8,140 nucleotides of DNA, taken from NCBI GenBank assembly GCA_015520525.1, contig WAPY01000108.1, positions 1 through 8,140 on the forward strand, in the 5' to 3' direction. Under the pieces are notes generated by a model. That model did no database searches, had not been told where the DNA came from, and saw nothing but the letters and a program-made list of their open reading frames with translations. Positions 1 through 4,649 of this stretch are shown here, in pieces. Made by a program: the position numbers and the translations under genes. This DNA is from Candidatus Woesearchaeota archaeon (GTDB lineage Archaea > Nanobdellota > Nanobdellia > Woesearchaeales > WAPY01). Every line of letters begins with the position of its first letter. The stretch's first letter is position 1.

Positions 1-194
1 ATCTTATGGTGTACTAAAAATGAGGTAACAATAAAACAAACTGAGTATTCCATGATGAATCTTAATGGTTGTAATATTAATGAACTCCACCAAGGAAACA
101 TCCCATAAATTAATTCAATTAGAATATAAATATTGAGTTTCAAAGCTACTCTTCCTTTTGCTTGGCGTTGTTTCAACAATAAATATTAATAATC
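1..194. other. Left flank with no defensible gene
   Basis: Plus frame 1 is open from the window edge to a TAA at 106-108, about 35 codons. The peptide is Asn-rich and resembles nothing I recognise. It could be the tail of a gene lying mostly outside the window, or chance. A minus-strand frame starting at ATG 53 also runs out of the left edge. A good TATA-like string, TATAAATA (125-132), lies here without an obvious gene at the expected distance; a TTG at 158 has no ribosome binding site. A pyrimidine-rich stretch (149-158) could be a weak terminator. I assign nothing firmly. Confidence 0.3.
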
Positions 195-202
195 TTTTTA
201 AA
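195..202 (+). promoter_or_regulatory. TATA box of the zinc-ribbon gene
   Basis: TTTTTAAA is centred about 37 nt before the ATG at 236. With transcription starting about 26 nt downstream of the TATA centre, the mRNA would begin near 225, leaving a leader of about 10-12 nt that is mostly the GAGGTG ribosome binding site. It also lies inside the longer TTG-initiated reading frame from 158, which argues against that longer start. Confidence 0.6.
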
Positions 203-223
203 TCCCTGCTGTTTCTTTCTTAT

Positions 224-229
224 GAGGTG
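224..229 (+). promoter_or_regulatory. Shine-Dalgarno site deciding the start at 236
   Basis: GAGGTG matches the archaeal 16S rRNA tail complement (GGAGGTGATC) and sits 6 nt before ATG 236. The upstream TTG at 158 has no such site, so 236 is the chosen start. The same hexamer with nearly the same spacing precedes rps27e. Confidence 0.7.
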
Positions 230-235
230 TTGCGA

Positions 236-667
236 ATGCTTAAGGAACCGACGAATGTTAAAGAACTTTATTATTATACTGATAGGGACATAGGCAAGGG
301 GAGTGTTAGGGCTTGGGCTTTTAAGCTCAAATGTCCAAAGTGCGGAACTCCAATGCAGAAGCCGAGGAACAAACAGGGCAAACCAATTAAGAAGGCGGAT
401 TATTATGAATGCCCCAACTGCGGGTATAAAATTAATGCAAAAGATTACGAGTCCAAATTAACCTTAAACATTCAATATGTCTGTCCTTACTGTGGTCATA
501 AGGGAGAAACTCAAATTCCTTTCAAGAGGAAGAAGGTTTCTTTCAAAGTTTTTGATGAGGTTAAAGGCAAGGAAGTTAGGAGATCTGTTGATGCCTTTGT
601 CTTCAAGTGCGAGAAATGTGGCAAAGATATTTACATAACTAAGAAGCTTAAAGAGGTTAAGAAGTGA
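236..667 (+). CDS. Small protein with two zinc ribbons, function unknown
   Basis: This is a 143-residue basic protein that I cannot assign to a named family. It contains four CxxC pairs: Cys33/36 with Cys59/62 form a first zinc ribbon, and Cys83/86 with Cys125/128 form a second with a longer, Lys/Arg-rich loop. There is no signal peptide or membrane segment, so it should be cytoplasmic. Zinc ribbons plus many Lys residues suggest RNA, DNA or ribosome binding, but that is inference. It lies 45 nt upstream of methionyl-tRNA synthetase on the same strand, in a region rich in translation genes, though metG has its own promoter. The start at 236 is preferred over TTG 158 because GAGGTG lies 6 nt before it and a TATA box sits inside the longer version. 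The extra 26 residues of the longer version are hydrophobic and Asn-rich, unlike the rest. It is not ribosomal protein L44e, which would be the usual zinc protein near S27e in archaea. Confidence 0.85.
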   Translation: MLKEPTNVKELYYYTDRDIGKGSVRAWAFKLKCPKCGTPMQKPRNKQGKPIKKADYYECPNCGYKINAKDYESKLTLNIQYVCPYCGHKGETQIPFKRKKVSFKVFDEVKGKEVRRSVDAFVFKCEKCGKDIYITKKLKEVKK

Positions 668-684
668 GTTTTGTTAAGAAAAAC

Positions 685-692
685 TTTTAAAA
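685..692 (+). promoter_or_regulatory. TATA box of metG, leaderless type
   Basis: TTTTAAAA is preceded by a purine-rich BRE-like AAGAAAAAC. Its centre is about 25 nt from the ATG at 713, so transcription should begin at or beside the start codon. No Shine-Dalgarno sequence is present; the 12 bases before the ATG are only C and T. It overlaps the longer TTG-initiated frame (671), which I therefore reject. Confidence 0.65.
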
Positions 693-712
693 TCATTTAT
701 CTTCCTCTTCTT

Positions 713-2899
713 ATGGAACATAAAGAAGATGAAAGTTCAAAAGAGCCAATCTTAGTTACTGCAGCTTTGCCTTATGCCAATGGGTCTATTCATATTGGCC
801 ATCTGCTTGAGTATATTTCTGCAGATGTTTTTGTCAGAGCTTTAAAGTTGATGGGCAAGGATGCTATTTATATCTGCGCTGACGATACTCACGGGACTCC
901 TATTCAAGTTAACGCTATGAAGCTCGGTGTTTCTCCGAGGGAACTTGTTGAGAAATTTCATAAGGAGCATATTAGAGATTTGGAAAGCTTCAACATTAAG
1001 TTTGACAATTTCTACATGACAGATAGTCCAGAGAATAAGGAGTTGGTCAATTTTGTTTTTAGTGAATGTTCTAAAAAAGGTTTAATATATGAGAAGGAGC
1101 TTGAGCAGTTGTACTGTGAGTATGATAAAATGTTCCTGCCGGATAGGTTTGTCAAGGGGACTTGTCCTGTCTGCGGGGCTAAGGACCAATACGGCGATGT
1201 TTGTGAGGTCTGTGGTGCTGTTTACAAGCCAACAGATTTAATTGACCCTTACTGTGTTCTTTGCGGAAACAAGCCAGTGCTTAAAAAGACAACTCATTAC
1301 TTCTTTAAACTAAGCGCTTTATCAGATAAAATAAAATCTTGGCTCTTGAACAATAAGAATCTTCAGAAGGAGGTTGTCAATTCAATGCTCACTTGGATTG
1401 ACAAGGGCTTGGAAGATTGGTGTATTAGTAGGGATAGCCCATACTTTGGTTTTAAAATTCCAGGGGAAAATGACAAATATTTTTATGTTTGGTTGGACGC
1501 TCCTATCGGTTATATTGCCAGCACGAAGAATTACTGCGACAAAAACAACTGTGATTTTAACAGGTATTGGAGGAATCCAAAAGCCAAAATAATCCACATA
1601 ATAGGCAAGGACATCACTTACTTCCATCTTTTGTTTTGGCCCGCTCTCCTTATGAGCTCAGGATTCTCTCTGCCTTATGAGGAGATAGTTCACGGCTTCA
1701 TTAAGGTCAACGGAGAGAAGATGTCAAAGTCAAGGGGAACTTTTATCACAGCCTCTGACTTCTTGAAATCAGGCATCAACCCTGATTTCTTAAGGTTCTA
1801 CTTTGCGTCAAATATGTCTAAGAAGCTTTTAGATATAAACCTTGATGTTGACGACTTTAAGGATAAAATTAATTCGGAGTTAGTTGGCAACCTTGCAAAT
1901 TTTGTTTACAGAGTCTTGAGTTTCACGAATAAAAACTTTGATTCGAAAGTTGTTGATTTCTCAGATGATTTTGTTGAATTGAAGGAGAAAATTTTGAACT
2001 TGGTTGGGGATGTCAAGGAAGCTTATGAAGGTTTTAACCTTAAGCTTGCCGTTAAAAAGATTCTTGAGATTAGCGATGAGGGCAATAAATTCTTTCAAAG
2101 TCAGGCTCCTTGGAAGTTGGTCAAGCAGGGCGGAGAGGACTTTAACAAGGCTCATAGGGTTGTGAGTTTTTCAGTGAACATAGTTAAGATATTGACTGCT
2201 TTAATAAAACCTGTTGCTCCGAAGTATGCGGAATCAGTAGAAGACCAGCTTGGAATTTCTGATTTGACATTTTCAGATGCTAAATTTGATATTCCAACAG
2301 GCCATAAGATAAATAAGAGTTCAATTGTTTTAAGAAAGTTGGATAAAGAAGTAGAGTCTTTGTTTAGTTTAAATGTTCGCACTGAAAAAGAAAAGGATGC
2401 GGGCGAGGTGAAGAATATGGAAGATAATAAAAAAGATTTTTCAGTTGTTGATTTGAGAGTTGCTGAGGTGAAAGAAGTTAAGGATCATCCAAACGCGGAC
2501 AAGCTATATGTGCTTAAAATTGATTTGGGAAGCGAGGAGAGACAATTGGTTGCAGGTTTGAAGAAATATTATGCTCCTGAAGAACTTTTGGGTAAGCATC
2601 TTGTTGTAGTTTGCAACCTTAAACATGCGAAGCTTAGGGGAGTTGAGAGTCAGGGAATGCTTCTTGCTGCGGATAACGGCGAGGATGTTAAGATACTTGA
2701 GGCTCCAAGCTCAAAGCCCGGTTCTTCGGTGTTTGCTGAGGGTGTTGAGAAGCATCCTGCTAAGGAGATAAGTATTGATGACCTTCTGAGCTTTGGGTTG
2801 AAGGTTAAGGATAAAAAGGTGGTTTATGATGATAAACCTTTGAGGACCTCTGATGAGATAATCCTTGTGGATATGCCTGACGACTCTAAAATAAGGTGA
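713..2899 (+). CDS. metG: Methionyl-tRNA synthetase with C-terminal tRNA-binding domain
   Basis: The enzyme attaches methionine to tRNA-Met in the cytoplasm, using ATP. It has 728 residues. The class I signature HIGH is at 27-30 and KMSKS at 336-340. The insert between them carries zinc knuckles at Cys135/Asp138, Cys151/154, Cys164/167 and Cys181/184. Typical MetRS strings include FLPDRFVKGTCP and WLDAPIGY. A helical anticodon-binding domain covers about 375-540. After a charged linker (about 550-573), an OB-fold tRNA-binding domain of the Trbp111/Arc1p type spans about 576-664, with HPNADKLYV and NLKHAKLRGV. About 64 residues follow that resemble the EMAPII tail more than the short bacterial MetRS end. 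The start at 713 is chosen because of the leaderless promoter spacing and because similarity begins just after it; TTG 671 would run through the TATA box. Many archaea encode the tRNA-binding part as a separate gene; here it is fused. A possible internal start at 2417 is treated separately. Confidence 0.97.
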   Translation: MEHKEDESSKEPILVTAALPYANGSIHIGHLLEYISADVFVRALKLMGKDAIYICADDTHGTPIQVNAMKLGVSPRELVEKFHKEHIRDLESFNIKFDNFYMTDSPENKELVNFVFSECSKKGLIYEKELEQLYCEYDKMFLPDRFVKGTCPVCGAKDQYGDVCEVCGAVYKPTDLIDPYCVLCGNKPVLKKTTHYFFKLSALSDKIKSWLLNNKNLQKEVVNSMLTWIDKGLEDWCISRDSPYFGFKIPGENDKYFYVWLDAPIGYIASTKNYCDKNNCDFNRYWRNPKAKIIHIIGKDITYFHLLFWPALLMSSGFSLPYEEIVHGFIKVNGEKMSKSRGTFITASDFLKSGINPDFLRFYFASNMSKKLLDINLDVDDFKDKINSELVGNLANFVYRVLSFTNKNFDSKVVDFSDDFVELKEKILNLVGDVKEAYEGFNLKLAVKKILEISDEGNKFFQSQAPWKLVKQGGEDFNKAHRVVSFSVNIVKILTALIKPVAPKYAESVEDQLGISDLTFSDAKFDIPTGHKINKSSIVLRKLDKEVESLFSLNVRTEKEKDAGEVKNMEDNKKDFSVVDLRVAEVKEVKDHPNADKLYVLKIDLGSEERQLVAGLKKYYAPEELLGKHLVVVCNLKHAKLRGVESQGMLLAADNGEDVKILEAPSSKPGSSVFAEGVEKHPAKEISIDDLLSFGLKVKDKKVVYDDKPLRTSDEIILVDMPDDSKIR
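2405..2410 (+). promoter_or_regulatory. Candidate internal Shine-Dalgarno site inside metG
   Basis: GAGGTG is followed, after 6 nt, by an in-frame ATG at 2417-2419. Hexamer and spacing are the same as at the zinc-ribbon gene (224-229, ATG 236). The site lies in the linker just ahead of the tRNA-binding domain, so translation from it would give a 160-residue free tRNA-binding protein (2417-2899). Another GAGGTG at 2465-2470 has no start codon nearby, so the hexamer alone means little. Confidence 0.35.
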
Positions 2900-2907
2900 T
2901 TCATATT

Positions 2908-2947
2908 CTATTTTCTTTTTATTTTGTTCTTCCTCTTCTTTTATTTC
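2908..2947 (+). terminator. T-rich terminator of metG
   Basis: A run of about 40 bases made almost wholly of T and C, with several tracts of T4-T5, begins 9 nt after the metG stop. No hairpin precedes it, as is usual for archaeal intrinsic terminators. It ends just before the TATA box of rps27e, separating the two transcription units. Confidence 0.6.
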
Positions 2948-2954
2948 AGTAAGA

Positions 2955-2962
2955 TTTAAAAA
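2955..2962 (+). promoter_or_regulatory. TATA box of the rps27e - aIF2-alpha - nop10 operon
   Basis: TTTAAAAA, preceded by GTAAGA, is centred about 45 nt before ATG 3004. The predicted transcription start near 2984 leaves a leader of about 20 nt that contains the GAGGTG ribosome binding site. Confidence 0.65.
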
Positions 2963-2990
2963 CTCTTTAGGTTCTCCTCTTATAATATTC

Positions 2991-2996
2991 GAGGTG
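2991..2996 (+). promoter_or_regulatory. Shine-Dalgarno site of rps27e
   Basis: GAGGTG sits 7 nt before ATG 3004. It is the same hexamer as at 224-229, supporting use of this motif by the organism's ribosomes. Confidence 0.7.
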
Positions 2997-3003
2997 CTTT
3001 ATA

Positions 3004-3189
3004 ATGGTCAAGATAGAAGAACCAAACTCAAAGTTTGTTAAGGTAAGATGCCCAAAGTGCAAGAATGAACAGATTATATTTGGAAAAGCGTCGACTGAGG
3101 TTAGATGCTTGGTTTGTGGCAATCTGCTCGCTAAACCAACCGGCGGTAAGGTTAAGATAAAAGCTCAGGTATTAGAGGTACTTGAGTAA
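3004..3189 (+). CDS. rps27e: 30S ribosomal protein S27e (eS27)
   Basis: This is a 61-residue protein of the small ribosomal subunit, found in archaea and eukaryotes. A single zinc finger is formed by Cys16/Cys19 (CPKC) and Cys35/Cys38 (CLVC), followed by the family's Gly-rich loop (PTGGKVKIKA) and a short acidic tail. The length is usual for archaeal S27e. It is the first gene of a three-gene operon: aIF2-alpha starts 1 nt after its stop and Nop10 overlaps that gene in turn. This order is conserved across archaea, where S27e is commonly preceded by L44e; here L44e is absent and metG lies upstream behind a terminator. A TATA box and GAGGTG site give it its own short-leader promoter. Confidence 0.95.
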   Translation: MVKIEEPNSKFVKVRCPKCKNEQIIFGKASTEVRCLVCGNLLAKPTGGKVKIKAQVLEVLE

Positions 3190-3190
3190 G

Positions 3191-3994
3191 ATGAATCTTT
3201 TATACAGAAAAGAGGGTTATCCTGAGGAAGGAGAAATTGTTCTTTGCAGAGTTGTTAAGGTTAATCCCCACTCCGCATTTGTGAATCTTGAGGAGTATGA
3301 TAAGCAGGGTTTGATTCATATATCAGAGATAAGCCCTGGAAGAATAAGGAACCTGTCAGCTTATGTCAAGCCGGATAAAATTATTGTCTGTAAGGTTTTG
3401 AAGGTTTATCCGAATGGGCATATTGATTTGTCCTTGAGGAGAGTCACCCAAATACAGCACAGAAATAAGATCGAACAGATTAAGCAGGAGCAGACGGCTG
3501 AGAAGATAATTGAGTTCATAGCTACTCAGAAGCTTCACAAGGATTACAAAGAATTGTATGAACAAATAGCCAAGCCAATACTTAAACATTACGAGTATCT
3601 TTTTGAGTGTTTTTATGATATTGTTGACGGGAATATTTCTGCGTCAGATTTGAAGAAGTTCGGTCTCTCTGATGAATTGTCTAAGGAGCTTGTTGAGCTT
3701 GTCAAGGAGAGGATTAAGCCAAAGAAAAAGGTAATCAAGGGAACATTGAAGCTTATGTCTTTCGAGCCTAACGGAGTTGAAGTTGTCAAAAATTTGATGT
3801 CAAAGATTCTCAGTTTTAAGACTGAAGATGTTGACCTTGTTATAAAGTATGCTGGTTCAGCCTCTTATATAGTGGAGATAATTTCCGACAATTATAAGGA
3901 TGATGAAGCTGTGCTGTCGAAGATTCTTGATTTTCTTGAGAAAAATGTCCCTAAAGATAAAGGGGCATTTGAGTTTGTTAGGGCCGAAAAATGA
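3191..3994 (+). CDS. eif2a: Translation initiation factor aIF2 subunit alpha
   Basis: This is the alpha subunit of the heterotrimeric aIF2, which carries initiator Met-tRNA to the small ribosomal subunit. It has 267 residues, normal for the archaeal family. An N-terminal S1-type OB domain (about 11-83) contains QGLIHISEIS and GHIDLSLRRV, both strongly typical. A helical domain follows (about 88-170), then an alpha/beta domain (about 175-265) with the expected PNGVEVVK and a Tyr-x-Gly-(Ser/Ala)-type turn, which contacts the gamma subunit and tRNA. I chose ATG 3191, one base after the S27e stop, with GAGGT 11 nt upstream. The alternative TTG 3182 would overlap the S27e stop and lie only 2 nt from that GAGGT. 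The end overlaps nop10 by ATGA, so these genes are likely co-translated. Confidence 0.95.
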   Translation: MNLLYRKEGYPEEGEIVLCRVVKVNPHSAFVNLEEYDKQGLIHISEISPGRIRNLSAYVKPDKIIVCKVLKVYPNGHIDLSLRRVTQIQHRNKIEQIKQEQTAEKIIEFIATQKLHKDYKELYEQIAKPILKHYEYLFECFYDIVDGNISASDLKKFGLSDELSKELVELVKERIKPKKKVIKGTLKLMSFEPNGVEVVKNLMSKILSFKTEDVDLVIKYAGSASYIVEIISDNYKDDEAVLSKILDFLEKNVPKDKGAFEFVRAEK

Positions 3995-4173
3995 AGCACA
4001 TAATGAAATGTCCTAACTGCGGAATTTACACGATGAAACCCGTTTGTCCTTTATGCGGGGGCAAAACTGAAATTGCCAAGCCTCCAAAGTTTAGTCCTGA
4101 CGACAAATACGCATCTTATGTTAGAATTGTCAAGGAGAAAGAAAGAATCAGCAGAGGGCTTCTTAAAAAATAA
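3991..4173 (+). CDS. nop10: Ribosome biogenesis protein Nop10 (H/ACA RNP subunit)
   Basis: Nop10 is a core protein of archaeal and eukaryotic H/ACA ribonucleoproteins, where it binds the Cbf5 pseudouridine synthase and helps place guide RNA for rRNA pseudouridylation. This copy has 60 residues, the usual archaeal size. A zinc ribbon is formed by Cys7/Cys10 (CPNC) and Cys19/Cys22 (CPLC), followed by the family's linker (AKPPKFSPDDKYASYR-like, about 29-44) and a basic C-terminal helix. The start ATG overlaps the aIF2-alpha stop (ATGA), pointing to translational coupling. A second in-frame ATG at 4003 is possible but would leave only one residue before the first zinc pair. It is the last gene of the operon; T-rich DNA follows. 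Confidence 0.95.
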   Translation: MKHIMKCPNCGIYTMKPVCPLCGGKTEIAKPPKFSPDDKYASYVRIVKEKERISRGLLKK

Positions 4174-4236
4174 TAAAATAAACATAAAAAGTTATAAAAA
4201 ATCTTTTGTTTCTTAACTTCTTATTTAGTTGATTTT
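4174..4236. terminator. Convergent terminator region between nop10 and the DUF4870 gene
   Basis: The nop10 and DUF4870 stop codons face each other across 47 bp. On the plus strand CTTTTGTTTCTT and following T-rich DNA (about 4203-4236) lie after nop10. On the minus strand T6, T5 and T4 tracts (about 4206 down to 4174) lie after the DUF4870 stop. No stable hairpin is evident, so this looks like a two-way T-tract terminator of the archaeal kind. Confidence 0.6.
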
Positions 4237-4607
4237 ACAAGCTTGTCTGCGATACCTGCTGCGAACGGAACTCTAAACTCTTCGTGCTGGTAAGCTTTTA
4301 CCATCAACACTATCCACAGCATTAGCATAGTTAAGTAAATCAATGCGTATAACAGTGTTATGAGTACTCCCAAACCGATCACTGCAAAAGGTATTGCTAA
4401 TATAGCCACTATTATCTCTAATACTGTAAGTCCGCCGAACACTACAACTGACTGAGCCGCGTGGAACTTTGCAAATCTGCTCTTCTTCTCCAGCAACAGT
4501 ATAATCAAGCCGGACAACCATCCGAACAGATAAGCGATCAGCGCTTCCACGTTTTCATTCATACTAGTTGATGTTGCGCTCTCATTTGTTTTTTCATTCT
4601 TCACCAT
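4221..4607 (-). CDS. DUF4870-like small membrane protein
   Basis: This 128-residue protein belongs by appearance to the DUF4870 group of small prokaryotic membrane proteins, whose role is not established. A polar Ser/Thr/Asn-rich N-terminus (1-20) is followed by a hydrophobic segment (about 22-39), a short basic loop with the hallmark RFAKFHAAQS (44-53; compare the family's phe-His-ala-x-Gln pattern), then two further hydrophobic stretches (about 54-78 and 80-104). The end, AYQHEEFRVPFAAGIADKL, is also typical. It has no signal peptide cleavage site, so it should sit in the cytoplasmic membrane. It lies 42 nt downstream of the helicase but has its own TATA box in that gap, so it is probably transcribed separately. 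AGTGATG before the ATG acts as a ribosome binding site. Function cannot be inferred from its neighbours. Confidence 0.85.
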   Translation of the reverse strand: MVKNEKTNESATSTSMNENVEALIAYLFGWLSGLIILLLEKKSRFAKFHAAQSVVVFGGLTVLEIIVAILAIPFAVIGLGVLITLLYALIYLTMLMLWIVLMVKAYQHEEFRVPFAAGIADKLVKSTK

Positions 4608-4611
4608 AATT

Positions 4612-4617
4612 CATCAC
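4612..4617 (-). promoter_or_regulatory. Shine-Dalgarno site of the DUF4870 gene
   Basis: On the minus strand GTGATG lies 4 nt before the ATG at 4607 and matches the downstream half of GGAGGTGATC. It lies near the predicted 5' end of a leader of about 10 nt. Confidence 0.45.
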
Positions 4618-4639
4618 TATTCATAAAAAGAGAAAGGCG

Positions 4640-4647
4640 TTTTTAAA
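4640..4647 (-). promoter_or_regulatory. TATA box of the DUF4870 gene
   Basis: On the minus strand TTTAAAAA, preceded by AGTAAAG, is centred about 36 nt before the ATG. It begins just 2 nt after the helicase stop codon, so the promoter is packed against the end of that gene. Confidence 0.6.
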
Positions 4648-4649
4648 CT

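Noticed and set aside
52..58. ATGATGA, a perfect box C of a C/D guide RNA, with CTGA at 41-44
   Set aside because: No CTGA box D follows within about 60 nt, no convincing outer box C precedes it, and no terminal stem is visible. The D'/C' reading would need both outer boxes to be degenerate.
158..235. N-terminal extension of the zinc-ribbon protein from TTG 158
   Set aside because: It has no ribosome binding site and runs through the TATA box at 195-202; GAGGTG at 224-229 points to ATG 236.
671..712. N-terminal extension of MetRS from TTG 671
   Set aside because: It would be translated across the TATA box at 685-692, and MetRS similarity begins only after ATG 713.
1367..1387. AAGGAGGT 10 nt before an in-frame ATG (Met225) inside metG
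   Set aside because: It falls inside the catalytic domain at a conserved helix, so the product would not be a folded unit. It is best explained by Lys-Glu-Val codons, and it is a useful warning against over-reading the site at 2405.
701..2940. Repeated 12-mer CTTCCTCTTCTT at 701-712 and 2929-2940
   Set aside because: Both lie in pyrimidine-rich spacer DNA. One abuts the metG ATG and the other is in the terminator after metG; low complexity explains the match.
3182..3190. TTG start for aIF2-alpha overlapping the S27e stop
   Set aside because: GAGGT is only 2 nt away, too close, and ATG 3191 matches the usual N-terminus length.
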